NCBI GenBank assembly: GCA_029932445.1
Contig: JAOZQB010000023.1
Coordinates: forward strand, 696 to 20,999
Reading direction: 5' to 3'
Source of the DNA: Bacteroidales bacterium
Lineage (GTDB): Bacteria; Bacteroidota; Bacteroidia; Bacteroidales; JAADGE01
Length of the DNA: 20,304 nucleotides
The notes under the pieces: model-generated
The model's database searches: none
What the model saw: the letters and a program-made list of their open reading frames with translations, nothing else
What the model was told of the DNA's origin: nothing
Translations under genes and position numbers: made by a program
Shown here: positions 7,227 through 15,026 of the stretch, one piece after another
How the letters are laid out: the number at the start of each line of letters is the position of its first letter
Numbering within the stretch: position 1 is the stretch's first letter

Positions 7227-7867
7227 TGGAATTGAATGTTTTAAATAAAACCGGTAAAGAAACCGGTAAAAAAGTAATATTGGCAGATGATATTTTCGGT
7301 ATTGAACCTAATGATCATGTAATTTACTTGGATGTTAAACAATATCTTGCCAATAAGAGACAAGGAACTCATAAAGCTAAAGAAAGAGGTGAAGTTGTCG
7401 GAAGTACCAGAAAAATCAAAAGACAAAAAGGGACAGGTACGGCTCGAGCAGGAAGTATTAAAAGTCCGGTATTGAGAGGCGGCGGAAGAGTTTTCGGTCC
7501 TCGACCCAGAGACTATAGTTTTAAATTAAACAAAAAAGTAAAACAGTTAGCTCGAAAATCTGCCTTTTCTTATAAGGCTTCTGCAAATAATATTTTAGTA
7601 GTTGAAGACTTTGATTTACAGGCTCCTAAGACTAAAGAATTCGTTGATTTTAAAAATAATTTAAAAATTAATGATAAAAAGTTGCTTTTAGTTTTATCAA
7701 ATGAAAATAAAAACATATATTTGTCAGCTCGAAATTTGAAGAAATTGAAAGTCCTAACAGTATCACAATTAAATACTTATGATGTTTTAAACAGTGAAAC
7801 TATGGTCTTAACAGAGAGTTCAATTGACAGAATTAACCAAGTTTTTGGCATAAATCAAGAAAAATAA
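7226..7867 (+). CDS. rplD: Large-subunit ribosomal protein uL4
   Basis: The 213-residue product is L4, an early 50S assembly protein whose loop lines the polypeptide exit tunnel. The loop is visible as KAKERGEVVGSTRKIKRQKGTGTARAGS followed by GGGRVFGPRPRDYSFKLNKK (about 50-107). The N-terminal coding region has a small imperfect tandem repeat of 12 bases (7248-7271) that encodes KTGK then ETGK. L4 represses the S10 operon in E. coli through the rpsJ leader; no such leader exists here. It starts inside the rplC stop codon and precedes rplW by 4 bases. Confidence 0.98.
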   Translation: MELNVLNKTGKETGKKVILADDIFGIEPNDHVIYLDVKQYLANKRQGTHKAKERGEVVGSTRKIKRQKGTGTARAGSIKSPVLRGGGRVFGPRPRDYSFKLNKKVKQLARKSAFSYKASANNILVVEDFDLQAPKTKEFVDFKNNLKINDKKLLLVLSNENKNIYLSARNLKKLKVLTVSQLNTYDVLNSETMVLTESSIDRINQVFGINQEK

Positions 7868-7871
7868 GATT

Positions 7872-8162
7872 ATGAATATCCTTATTGAACCGATAATAAC
7901 CGAAAAAATGACTGATAAAAGTGAAAAACTTAATCAGTTCGGATTTATTGTTAAAAAAGACGCAAATAAAATTGAAATTAAAAAAGCTGTTGAAAAATTA
8001 TATAATGTTACCGTAGAAAGTGTTAATACAATGATTTACGGAGGAAAGAGAAGAGACCGTTTTACAAAACGCGGTTTAATTAAAGGAAGAACCAAATCAT
8101 TTAAAAAAGCATTGGTTACATTAGCCGACGGCGATACAATAGATTTTTACAGCAATATCTAA
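7872..8162 (+). CDS. rplW: Large-subunit ribosomal protein uL23
   Basis: The 96-residue product is L23, which sits at the exit of the ribosomal tunnel and is the docking site for trigger factor and the signal recognition particle. Family features include IEPIITEKMTDKSEKLNQF at the N-terminus, the IEIKKAVEKLYNVTVESVNT helix-strand region and a basic loop, YGGKRRDRFTKRGLIKGRTKSFKKA. Length is normal. It is set between rplD (4-base gap) and rplB (6-base gap), the conserved S10-operon order. Confidence 0.98.
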   Translation: MNILIEPIITEKMTDKSEKLNQFGFIVKKDANKIEIKKAVEKLYNVTVESVNTMIYGGKRRDRFTKRGLIKGRTKSFKKALVTLADGDTIDFYSNI

Positions 8163-8168
8163 GAAAAG

Positions 8169-9005
8169 ATGGGAGTTAAGAAATTAAAACCGGTTACACC
8201 CGGACAAAGACGAAAAATAGTTAACACTTTTGAAGAAATTACTGTTTCAAAACCTGAAAAAAGTTTAGTTAAAGGTAAAACGAAATCGGGCGGAAGAAAT
8301 AATCAAGGGCGTATGACCATGCGTTATATCGGCGGCGGTCACAAAAAAGCCTATAGATTTATTGATTTCAAAAGAAATAAAGACGGTGTACCCGCTACAG
8401 TTAAAACCGTTGAATATGACCCGAACAGAACAGCTTTTATTTCATTGTTGTTTTATGCTGACGGAGAAAAAAGATATATTATTGCTCCTAACGGTTTAAA
8501 AGTCGGAGATACATTATTATCCGGTAAAGAGGTTGCTCCTGAAATAGGAAACACTTTATTCTTATCTGATATACCTTTGGGTACTGTTGTTCATAATGTG
8601 GAACTCCAACCCGGAAAAGGCGGAGAAATGGCAAGAAGTGCCGGTTCTTATGCACAATTAGTTTCAAAAGAAGGAAAATTTGTTGTATTAAAATTACCTT
8701 CAGGAGAATTAAGAAAAATATTGAGTACATGCAGAGCTACTATCGGTTCGGTTTCTAATTCTGATAATGCATTAACAAGATCAGGTAAAGCCGGTAGATC
8801 ACGCTGGCAAGGAAGAAGACCTCGAGTAAGAGGTGTTGCAATGAACCCGGTTGATCACCCGATGGGCGGCGGTGAAGGAAAATCATCAGGCGGACATCCT
8901 CGATCAAGAAACGGAATACTTGCTAAAGGGTTTAAAACAAGAGGTAAAAAAGTTTCTGACAAATATATTGTCGAAAGAAGAAAGAATAAAAAACGAAGAA
9001 AATAA
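8169..9005 (+). CDS. rplB: Large-subunit ribosomal protein uL2
   Basis: The 278-residue product is L2, needed for subunit association and peptidyl-transferase activity. Recognisable parts are KSGGRNNQGRMTMRYIGGGHKKAYR near residue 40-64, the central beta-barrel (VEYDPNRTAFISLLFYADGEKRYI), and the C-terminal VAMNPVDHPMGGGEGKSSGGH. The His of DHPMGGGEG corresponds to the functionally important His229 of E. coli. The Met that follows the Pro replaces a His in E. coli, a difference usual in Bacteroidota. The tail is strongly basic (RRKNKKRRK). Confidence 0.98.
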   Translation: MGVKKLKPVTPGQRRKIVNTFEEITVSKPEKSLVKGKTKSGGRNNQGRMTMRYIGGGHKKAYRFIDFKRNKDGVPATVKTVEYDPNRTAFISLLFYADGEKRYIIAPNGLKVGDTLLSGKEVAPEIGNTLFLSDIPLGTVVHNVELQPGKGGEMARSAGSYAQLVSKEGKFVVLKLPSGELRKILSTCRATIGSVSNSDNALTRSGKAGRSRWQGRRPRVRGVAMNPVDHPMGGGEGKSSGGHPRSRNGILAKGFKTRGKKVSDKYIVERRKNKKRRK

Positions 9006-9022
9006 ATTAATAATTATTTTTT

Positions 9023-9286
9023 ATGAGCAGATCACTCAAAAAGGGGCCTTATATTGACATAAAACTTGAAAAAAAAGTTGTCGAAATGGCCAAATCAGGT
9101 AAAAAGAAAGTTGTAAAAACCTGGGCAAGAAATTCAATGATTTCCCCCGATTTTGTCGGAAATACCATTGCGGTTCACAACGGTAAAAAATTTATTCCGG
9201 TTTATGTAACTGAAAATATGGTGGGACACAGATTAGGTGAATTTTCTCCCACAAGAACTTATAGAGGACATAAAAAGAAAAAATAA
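9023..9286 (+). CDS. rpsS: Small-subunit ribosomal protein uS19
   Basis: The 87-residue product begins MSRSLKKGPYIDIKLEKK and contains VKTWARNSMISPDFVG and VYVTENMVGHRLGEFSPTRTYRGH, all diagnostic of S19. S19 pairs with S13 in the 30S head, and its tail reaches toward the A-site tRNA. The tail here is only KKKK after RGH, about five residues shorter than in E. coli. The start is preceded by a run of T (TTATTTTTTATG), with no ribosome-binding motif. Its stop overlaps the rplV start by one base. Confidence 0.97.
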   Translation: MSRSLKKGPYIDIKLEKKVVEMAKSGKKKVVKTWARNSMISPDFVGNTIAVHNGKKFIPVYVTENMVGHRLGEFSPTRTYRGHKKKK

Positions 9287-9687
9287 TGGGTGTACGTAAA
9301 AAACAAAGAGCAGAACAATTAAAAGAGGCAAGAAAAACACAATATTTTGCCATTCTTAAAGGTTGTCCGACCTCACCTCGAAAAATGAGACTGGTCGCTG
9401 ATTTAATAAGAGGTGAAGAAGTTTTAAAAGCGCTTGATATATTAAAATATAATCCGAAAGAAGCTTCAGGAAGATTGGAAAAATTATTGAAATCTGCTAT
9501 TGCAAATTGGGAAACCAAAAACGAAGGACAAAAACCTGAAGATCACTTTTTATATGTTAAAGAAATCAGAGTGGATTCAGCAACAATGTTAAAAAGATTT
9601 CAACCGGCTCCTCAAGGAAGAGCACACAGAATAAGAAAACGTTCAAATCACGTTACTTTATATATTGACAGTAAAGAAAATAAATAA
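9286..9687 (+). CDS. rplV: Large-subunit ribosomal protein uL22
   Basis: The 133-residue product is L22, a 50S assembly protein whose beta-hairpin forms part of the exit-tunnel constriction together with L4. The family pattern is GCPTSPRKMRLVADLIRGEEV (about 26-46), LLKSAIANWE, and the hairpin region ATMLKRFQPAPQGRAHRIRKRSNHVTLYI near the C-terminus. The N-terminal extension (MGVRKKQRAEQLKEARKT) is longer than in E. coli but common in Bacteroidota. It is joined to both neighbours by one-base TAATG overlaps (9284-9288 and 9685-9689). Confidence 0.98.
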   Translation: MGVRKKQRAEQLKEARKTQYFAILKGCPTSPRKMRLVADLIRGEEVLKALDILKYNPKEASGRLEKLLKSAIANWETKNEGQKPEDHFLYVKEIRVDSATMLKRFQPAPQGRAHRIRKRSNHVTLYIDSKENK

Positions 9688-10400
9688 TGGGACAAAAAAT
9701 AAATCCGATAAGTAACAGACTGGGTATAATAAGAGGATGGGATTCTAATTGGTTCGGCGGTGATAAATATGCCGACAAAATTTTGGAAGACAGCAAAATT
9801 CGAAAATACCTTAAAACACGTTTGGCTAAAGCCGGTGTTTCCAGAATTATTATTGAAAGAACTTTAAAACTCATCACGGTTACTATTACGACTTCTCGTC
9901 CCGGTATTATTATTGGAAAAGGCGGTCAAGAGGTTGATAAATTAAAAGAAGAGTTAAAAAAAGTTACCGAAGGGAAAGATATTCAAATTAACATATTTGA
10001 AATTAAAAAGCCGGAACTTGATGCAGTTATTGTTGCTGAAAATATTGCTAAACAAATTGAAGGTAATATCGCATACCGAAGAGCTGTCAGAATGGCTATT
10101 TCTTCTACGATGCGAATGGGTGCCGAAGGTATTAAAGTATTAGTAGCAGGGAGATTAAACGGTGCGGAAATGGCTCGTAATGAAATGTATAAAGAAGGAC
10201 GAACACCTCTTCATACTTTAAGAGCCGATATTGATTATTATAATGCCGAAGCACTTACGAAAGTTGGTCTGGTCGGAATTAAAGTTTGGATTTGCAGAGG
10301 TGAAAAATTCGGAAAACAAGATTTAACACCGAATTTCAGTAAACAATCTAAAAAAAGACCTCAACATTCGGGAGGAAATAAAAGAAGAAGAAGAAATTAA
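9687..10400 (+). CDS. rpsC: Small-subunit ribosomal protein uS3
   Basis: The 237-residue product is S3, which lies at the mRNA entry tunnel and contributes to mRNA helicase activity of the ribosome. It opens MGQKINPISNRLGIIRGWDSNW. The type II KH domain carries its GxxG loop in SRPGIIIGKGGQEVDKL. The C-terminal domain shows EGNIAYRRAVRMAISSTMRMGAEGIKV, and the protein ends in a basic tail (GGNKRRRRN). Length is normal for the family. Confidence 0.98.
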   Translation: MGQKINPISNRLGIIRGWDSNWFGGDKYADKILEDSKIRKYLKTRLAKAGVSRIIIERTLKLITVTITTSRPGIIIGKGGQEVDKLKEELKKVTEGKDIQINIFEIKKPELDAVIVAENIAKQIEGNIAYRRAVRMAISSTMRMGAEGIKVLVAGRLNGAEMARNEMYKEGRTPLHTLRADIDYYNAEALTKVGLVGIKVWICRGEKFGKQDLTPNFSKQSKKRPQHSGGNKRRRRN

Positions 10401-10423
10401 TTTAACAGAAAAGTTATTTTAAA

Positions 10424-10849
10424 ATGTTACAACCAAAGAAAACAAAATTCAGAAAACAACAAAAAGGGAAAATGAAAGGTAATTCTCATCGCGGAACGAC
10501 CATTGCATTTGGCTCATTTGCAATAAAATCCCTTGAAACTGAATGGCTTACAGGAAGACAAATTGAAGCAGCCCGTCAAGCTGTAACAAGATATATGAAA
10601 CGTGAAGGTAATATATGGATTCGTATTTTTCCCGATAAACCGGTTACCAAAAAACCTGCAGAGGTTCGTATGGGTAAAGGTAAGGGTGAACCCGAATTGT
10701 TTGTGGCAAGAGTACAACCCGGCAGAATTTTATTCGAAGCCGACGGTGTATCTGAAGCTGTTGCCAGAGAAGCAATGAGATTAGCGGCACAAAAACTTCC
10801 GGTAAAAACAAAGTTTATTGTAAGAAGAGATTATACTGAAAACGTTTAA
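10424..10849 (+). CDS. rplP: Large-subunit ribosomal protein uL16
   Basis: The 141-residue product is L16, a late 50S assembly protein that contacts A-site tRNA. Diagnostic segments are MLQPKKTKFRKQQKGKMKG at the start, GRQIEAARQAVTRYMKREG and IRIFPDKPVTKKPAEVRMGKGKGEPE. The Arg of VRMGKGKG is the position hydroxylated in E. coli L16 (Arg81). It starts 23 bases after rpsC; the next gene follows after 29 bases, equal to the largest gap in the array. Confidence 0.98.
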   Translation: MLQPKKTKFRKQQKGKMKGNSHRGTTIAFGSFAIKSLETEWLTGRQIEAARQAVTRYMKREGNIWIRIFPDKPVTKKPAEVRMGKGKGEPELFVARVQPGRILFEADGVSEAVAREAMRLAAQKLPVKTKFIVRRDYTENV

Positions 10850-10878
10850 TATTGTATATTGTTAAAAATTAATACGCA

Positions 10879-11082
10879 ATGAAAAATTCTGAAGTAAAAG
10901 AATTATCAACAAAAGAGTTGTTGGAAAGATTGGATAATGAAAGCGGAAATTTATTAAGTTTAAGAATGAACCATAAAATTTCTGATCTTGATAATCCTCA
11001 ACAAATAAAAGAATCTAAAAGATTTATCGCTCGTTTAAAAACAGAGTTAAGAAAAAGAGAATTAAACGAAACTAAATCTTAA
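10879..11082 (+). CDS. rpmC: Large-subunit ribosomal protein uL29
   Basis: The 67-residue, mostly helical protein contains the L29 hallmarks MKNSEVKELSTKELLERL and ESKRFIARLKTELRKRE. L29 sits near the tunnel exit next to L23 and contributes to the surface used by nascent-chain factors. Length matches the family (60-70). Position between rplP and rpsQ is the standard order. Confidence 0.97.
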   Translation: MKNSEVKELSTKELLERLDNESGNLLSLRMNHKISDLDNPQQIKESKRFIARLKTELRKRELNETKS

Positions 11083-11099
11083 TTTGATATAATAATAAT

Positions 11100-11357
11100 A
11101 TGGAACAAAGGAATTTAAGAAAAGAAAGAACAGGAATTGTTACCGGCGATAAAATGCAAAAAACAATTACCGTAGCCGTAAGAACAAGATACCAACATAA
11201 GATTTACGGTAAATTTATGACAAAAACAAAAAAGTATATTGCTCATGATGAGGAAGATACATGTAAACTGGGGGATGTTGTCAGAATAGCGGAAACAAGA
11301 CCTATGAGCAAAAGAAAAAAATGGAGATTAGTTGAAATTATTGAAAGAGCTAAGTAA
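11100..11357 (+). CDS. rpsQ: Small-subunit ribosomal protein uS17
   Basis: The 85-residue product is S17, an early-binding 30S protein with an OB fold that contacts the 5' domain of 16S rRNA. Features are RKERTGIVTGDKMQKTITVAV at the N-terminus, the KTKKYIAHDEEDTCKLGDVVRIAETRPMSKRKKWRLVEI segment and a length normal for the family. It precedes rplN by only 2 bases. Confidence 0.98.
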   Translation: MEQRNLRKERTGIVTGDKMQKTITVAVRTRYQHKIYGKFMTKTKKYIAHDEEDTCKLGDVVRIAETRPMSKRKKWRLVEIIERAK

Positions 11358-11359
11358 TC

Positions 11360-11725
11360 ATGATACAACAAGAAAGCAGATTAAATGTTGCTGATAACAG
11401 CGGAGCAAAAGAAGTTTTGGTTATCAGAGTATTAGGCGGAACAAAAAAACGATACGCTACCATTGGTGATCAAGTAGTAGTTACTGTTAAAAGTGCTATT
11501 CCTTCCGGTGAAATTAAAAAAGGTACCGTAACAAAAGGTGTCGTTGTCAGAACTAAAAAAGAAATTCGCAGACCTGACGGTTCATATATCCGTTTTGATG
11601 ATAATGCCGTTGTTCTTTTAAACGCAACGGGAGAAATGAGAGGTACACGTGTTTTCGGTCCGATACCAAGAGAATTACGTAAAACCAATATGAAAATTAT
11701 TTCATTAGCTCCTGAAGTTTTATAA
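11360..11725 (+). CDS. rplN: Large-subunit ribosomal protein uL14
   Basis: The 121-residue product is L14, a very conserved 50S protein at the subunit interface that is also the docking site of the silencing factor RsfS. It opens MIQQESRLNVADNSGAKEVLVIRVLGG and contains KKEIRRPDGSYIRFDDNAVVLLN and GEMRGTRVFGPIPRELR. Length is close to the E. coli protein (123). Confidence 0.98.
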   Translation: MIQQESRLNVADNSGAKEVLVIRVLGGTKKRYATIGDQVVVTVKSAIPSGEIKKGTVTKGVVVRTKKEIRRPDGSYIRFDDNAVVLLNATGEMRGTRVFGPIPRELRKTNMKIISLAPEVL

Positions 11726-11743
11726 ATTGAAAATTCAAGTTTG

Positions 11744-12073
11744 ATGCAAAAGAAAATACATATAAAAAAAGGGGATATCGTTTTTGTTAATTCAGGAAAT
11801 GATAAAGGCAAAAAAGGTCGTGTATTGATGGTTAACAAAGAAAAATATAAAGCAATTGTTGAAGGTGTTAACGTTATTTCAAAACATACGAAACCAAATG
11901 CTAAATATCCCGAAGGCGGCATTATTAAAGAAGAAGCAGCAATTCATATTTCAAATTTGAATGTGATTTGTCCTGAAACAAGTGTTCCGACAAGAATCGG
12001 AAGAAAAGTTAACAGTAACGGAAAATTAGTACGTTATTCTAAAAAGTCTAACAACCAACAAGAGATTAAATAA
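11744..12073 (+). CDS. rplX: Large-subunit ribosomal protein uL24
   Basis: L24 is one of the two initiators of 50S assembly and binds the 5' end of 23S rRNA. The KOW motif is visible as KKGDIVFVNSGNDKGKKGRVLMVNKEK (about 7-33), and RIGRKVNSNGKLVRYSKKS is the usual C-terminal part. I start at the ATG at 11744 (109 residues); the in-frame TTG just before it would add one residue but is the less likely initiator. The stop overlaps the rplE start by one base. Confidence 0.97.
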   Translation: MQKKIHIKKGDIVFVNSGNDKGKKGRVLMVNKEKYKAIVEGVNVISKHTKPNAKYPEGGIIKEEAAIHISNLNVICPETSVPTRIGRKVNSNGKLVRYSKKSNNQQEIK

Positions 12074-12621
12074 TGGAAAAGAGAATTCCGACATTAAAGA
12101 AAAAATTTAAGGAAGAAATTACTCCGGCATTACAAAAAGAGTTTAATTACACTAGTGTCATGCAAGTTCCGAGATTAGAGAAAATTGTCTTAAATCAAGG
12201 AATCGGGCAAGGTGTTGCCGATAAAAAAATTATCACAACAGCTCAAGAAGAATTAACCTTAATCGGCGGTCAAAAAGCAATTCAAAGAATTTCTAAAAAT
12301 AATATTTCAAACTTTAAATTACGTGAAGGTATGGCAATCGGAGTATCCGTTACTTTACGAAAAGAAAGGATGTATGAGTTCTTAGAAAAACTTCTTGTTG
12401 TTGCTATCCCGAGAATAAAAGATTTTAAAGGTGTTTCCGGTAAATTAGACGGAAGAGGCAATTATACCTTGGGTATTGAAGAACAATTTATTTTTCCTGA
12501 AATAGAACTTGATAAAATCGATAAAATTTTAGGAATGAATATAACATTTGTTACATCTGCAAAGACGGACGAAGAAGGTTATGCATTATTAAAACAATTC
12601 GGATTTCCTTTTAAAAAATAA
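12073..12621 (+). CDS. rplE: Large-subunit ribosomal protein uL5
   Basis: The 182-residue product is L5, which binds 5S rRNA and forms the central-protuberance bridge with S13. Typical parts are MQVPRLEKIVLNQGIGQGVADKK, GGQKAIQRISKNNISNFKLREGMAIGVSVTLR and DFKGVSGKLDGRGNYTLGIEEQFIFPEI. In E. coli, S8 represses the spc operon by binding mRNA at the start of this gene; whether that site exists here cannot be judged by eye. It begins within the rplX stop codon. Confidence 0.98.
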   Translation: MEKRIPTLKKKFKEEITPALQKEFNYTSVMQVPRLEKIVLNQGIGQGVADKKIITTAQEELTLIGGQKAIQRISKNNISNFKLREGMAIGVSVTLRKERMYEFLEKLLVVAIPRIKDFKGVSGKLDGRGNYTLGIEEQFIFPEIELDKIDKILGMNITFVTSAKTDEEGYALLKQFGFPFKK

Positions 12622-12626
12622 GAAAT

Positions 12627-12896
12627 ATGGCTAAAGAATCAATGAAAGCTCGTGAGCGAAAAAGACAAAAACTTGTTGACAAATACGCAGAAAAAAGAGC
12701 AAAACTTAAAGCTGAAGGTGATTGGGAAGGATTACAAAAATTACCTAAGAATTCATCTAAAGTTCGTTTGCACAACAGATGCAGCATCACGGGAAGACCA
12801 AAAGGTTATATGAGGCAATTCGGAGTCAGCAGAATTACATTCAGAGAAATGGCTTCCGACGGTTTAATCCCCGGAGTAAAGAAAGCAAGTTGGTAA
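12627..12896 (+). CDS. rpsN: Small-subunit ribosomal protein uS14, zinc-free type
   Basis: The 89-residue product is S14 of the 30S head. MAKESMKARERKRQKLVDKYAEKR and the C-terminal LHNRCSITGRPKGYMRQFGVSRITFREMASDG are diagnostic. Only one Cys is present, so this is the long C-minus form that does not bind zinc rather than the short CxxC form. It lies 5 bases after rplE. Confidence 0.98.
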   Translation: MAKESMKARERKRQKLVDKYAEKRAKLKAEGDWEGLQKLPKNSSKVRLHNRCSITGRPKGYMRQFGVSRITFREMASDGLIPGVKKASW

Positions 12897-12917
12897 AATA
12901 ATTTAAATAATTTAGTA

Positions 12918-13316
12918 ATGATTACAGATACGGTTGCAGATTACCTTACACGAGTTAGAAATGCGGTTATGGCAAAGCATAAAGTTGTCGAAATTCCGGC
13001 TTCTAATTTAAAAAAAGCAATAACAAAGTTATTATTTGATCAAGGATATATCTTAAGTTATAAATTCGAAGATGATAATAAACAAGGTATGATTAAAATT
13101 GCTTTAAAGTATCATCCTAAAACTAAAGTACCGGCAATTCATAAACTTGAACGTGTTAGTACACCGGGTTTAAGAAAGTATACTTCGGCAGTTGATATGC
13201 CCAGAGTATTAAACGGATTAGGAATAGCTATTATCTCAACTTCTAACGGTGTTATGACCAATAAAGAAGCAGCACTCAAGAAATTGGGCGGTGAGGTTTT
13301 ATGTTATGTATATTAA
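12918..13316 (+). CDS. rpsH: Small-subunit ribosomal protein uS8
   Basis: The 132-residue product is S8, a primary 16S rRNA-binding protein of the 30S platform and, in E. coli, the translational repressor of the spc genes. Recognisable are DTVADYLTRVRNAVMAKHKVVEIPASNLKKAI at the N-terminus and RVSTPGLRKYTSAVDMPRVLNGLGIAIISTSNGVMTNKEA at the C-terminus. The length is close to E. coli S8 (130). The start follows rpsN by 21 A/T-rich bases. Confidence 0.98.
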   Translation: MITDTVADYLTRVRNAVMAKHKVVEIPASNLKKAITKLLFDQGYILSYKFEDDNKQGMIKIALKYHPKTKVPAIHKLERVSTPGLRKYTSAVDMPRVLNGLGIAIISTSNGVMTNKEAALKKLGGEVLCYVY

Positions 13317-13343
13317 AATTAAAATTTGAAATAAAAATATAAG

Positions 13344-13898
13344 ATGTCACGAATAGGTAAATTACCGGTAAATATTCCGGATGGTGTAAAAATTGATATT
13401 TCTGATGATAATGTCGTTACCGTAAAAGGTAAATTAGGAGAATTATCTCAAAAAATTAATAAAGACATCAAACTTGAGATTGATGGAAATACAATCAATT
13501 TAAAACGACCCTCTGATTCTAAAGAACATAAATCGTTTCACGGTTTATACAGAGTTTTGGTGAATAATATGATTATAGGAGTTTCCGAAGGATTTGAAAA
13601 AAAATTGGAAGTTATCGGTGTTGGTTACAGAGCAACAGCTAACGGACAATTATTAGAATTAAATGTCGGTTATTCTCATCCTATTATTTTACAATTACCT
13701 GATGAAGTAAAAGTTGATGTTCAACAAGAGAAAAGACAAAATGCATTTATCACTTTTAAAAGTTCTGATAAACAATTAGTAGGTGAAGTTGCCGCAAAAG
13801 TAAGATCCTTCCGTAAACCTGAACCATATAAAGGAAAAGGTATTCGTTATGTCGGAGAATATGTCAGAAAGAAAGTCGGAAAAGCAGCAGCAGAATAA
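13344..13898 (+). CDS. rplF: Large-subunit ribosomal protein uL6
   Basis: The 184-residue product is L6, located near the factor-binding site of the 50S subunit. It has the expected duplicated fold, with the N-terminal part MSRIGKLPVNIPDGV and the second half marked by GVGYRATANGQLLELNVGYSHPI and FRKPEPYKGKGIRYVGEYVRKKVGK. Length is within the family norm. It is set between rpsH and rplR with gaps of 27 and 26 bases. Confidence 0.98.
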   Translation: MSRIGKLPVNIPDGVKIDISDDNVVTVKGKLGELSQKINKDIKLEIDGNTINLKRPSDSKEHKSFHGLYRVLVNNMIIGVSEGFEKKLEVIGVGYRATANGQLLELNVGYSHPIILQLPDEVKVDVQQEKRQNAFITFKSSDKQLVGEVAAKVRSFRKPEPYKGKGIRYVGEYVRKKVGKAAAE

Positions 13899-13924
13899 TA
13901 TTTATAATAAAAAGAATTAAAAAA

Positions 13925-14284
13925 ATGGCTTTATCAAAAAGAGACAGAAGAATACGAATCAGAAAACGTATCCGAAAAAGAATTAACGGGACTGCCGAAG
14001 TTCCGAGAATGTCAATATTCAGAAGCAATAAACATATTTATGTGCAATTGATTGATGATGTTTCAGAAAAAACGATTGTTGCCGTATCCTCTGCTGATAA
14101 AGGTTTAGCAGAAAATAAAAAAGCAAAAAAAGAAGAAATAGCAGCAGTTGTCGGTAAAAGAATTGCCGAGAAAGCAAAAGATAATAAGATTTCTCATATC
14201 GTATTTGACAGAGGCGGATATTTATATCACGGCAGAGTTAAAGCTTTGGCTGATGCAGCAAGAAAAGAAGGACTTAAATTTTAA
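13925..14284 (+). CDS. rplR: Large-subunit ribosomal protein uL18
   Basis: The 119-residue product is L18, which binds 5S rRNA with L5 in the central protuberance. The N-terminus is very basic (SKRDRRIRIRKRIRKRINGT), followed by PRMSIFRSNKHIYVQLIDD and the C-terminal FDRGGYLYHGRVKALADAARKEGLKF. Length matches E. coli L18 (117) closely. rpsE follows after 5 bases. Confidence 0.98.
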   Translation: MALSKRDRRIRIRKRIRKRINGTAEVPRMSIFRSNKHIYVQLIDDVSEKTIVAVSSADKGLAENKKAKKEEIAAVVGKRIAEKAKDNKISHIVFDRGGYLYHGRVKALADAARKEGLKF

Positions 14285-14289
14285 TAAAC

Positions 14290-14808
14290 ATGGCAAGAAA
14301 TAAAGAAAAACAAGTTAGAAATACGGATTTGGAATTGAAAGACAGATTAGTTGCTATTAAACGTGTAACTAAAGTAACAAAAGGTGGTCGTACATTTAGT
14401 TTTGCTGCTATTGTTGTTGTCGGAGATGAAAAAGGTATTGTCGGTTACGGTTTAGGTAAAGCCGGTGAGGTTGCTGTTGCTATTCAAAAAGGAGTTGAAG
14501 ATGCTAAAAAAAATCTTCATAAAGTTCCCGTAATGAAAGGTACAATCCCTCATAAACAAACTGCTCGCTACGGTGGTGCCGATGTTTTAATGATTCCTGC
14601 TTCTCACGGTACAGGTGTTAAAGCCGGCGGTGCAATGCGTGCCGTACTTGAAAGTGCCGGGGTAAAAGATGTTTTGGCAAAGTCAAAAGGTTCTTCAAAT
14701 CCTCACAATCTTGTAAAAGCTACAATGAAAGCTTTATTGACAATGAGAGATGCATACACGGTTACTCAACACAGAGGAGTTTCTATTGATAAAGTTTTTA
14801 ACGGATAG
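14290..14808 (+). CDS. rpsE: Small-subunit ribosomal protein uS5
   Basis: The 172-residue product is S5, which lies at the mRNA entry tunnel and affects decoding fidelity. The N-terminal double-stranded RNA-binding-like domain shows DRLVAIKRVTKVTKGGRTFSF and GYGLGKAGEVAVAIQKG. The C-terminal domain shows IPHKQTARYGGADVLMIPASHGTGVKAGGAMRAVLESAGVKDVLAKS. The length is close to E. coli S5 (167). rpmD follows after 10 bases. Confidence 0.98.
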   Translation: MARNKEKQVRNTDLELKDRLVAIKRVTKVTKGGRTFSFAAIVVVGDEKGIVGYGLGKAGEVAVAIQKGVEDAKKNLHKVPVMKGTIPHKQTARYGGADVLMIPASHGTGVKAGGAMRAVLESAGVKDVLAKSKGSSNPHNLVKATMKALLTMRDAYTVTQHRGVSIDKVFNG

Positions 14809-14818
14809 ATTTATTATA

Positions 14819-15001
14819 ATGGCTAAGATAAAAGTTACAAAACGTAAAAGCAGCATTGGTTCAACCGAAAGACAAAAAGCAACATTGATTGCTTTAGGTT
14901 TAAGAAAAATTGACAGTTCTGCTGAACATGAAGAAACAGATCAAATTAAAGGAATGATCAGAAAAGTGAATCATTTAGTTTCTGTTGAAAAAGTAAAATA
15001 A
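14819..15001 (+). CDS. rpmD: Large-subunit ribosomal protein uL30
   Basis: The 60-residue product MAKIKVTKRKSSIGSTERQK... is L30, a small peripheral 50S protein present in only some bacterial phyla. The family pattern KVTKRKSSIGSTERQKATL and the C-terminal IKGMIRKVNHLVSVEKV are clear. I chose the ATG at 14819 because it gives the family length (about 60). An upstream in-frame ATG at 14750 would add 23 residues that lie inside the end of rpsE in another frame and resemble nothing in L30. Confidence 0.97.
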   Translation: MAKIKVTKRKSSIGSTERQKATLIALGLRKIDSSAEHEETDQIKGMIRKVNHLVSVEKVK

Positions 15002-15026
15002 TTAATACCTGAAGAAATATTAAACG

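Noticed and set aside
7248..7271. Imperfect 12-base tandem repeat (AAACCGGTAAAG) at the start of rplD.
   Set aside because: It encodes a normal, variable N-terminal part of L4 (KTGKETGK), is only two units long, and keeps the frame.
11741..11743. TTG as the start of rplX.
   Set aside because: It is directly followed by an ATG that fits the L24 N-terminus; TTG would add only one residue.
11470..11922. A 150-residue minus-strand ORF across rplN and rplX.
   Set aside because: It is antisense to two certain ribosomal protein genes and crosses their junction; no recognisable domain.
14750..14818. An upstream in-frame ATG that would extend L30 by 23 residues.
   Set aside because: The extra residues fall inside the coding end of rpsE and do not resemble L30; the start at 14819 gives the family length.
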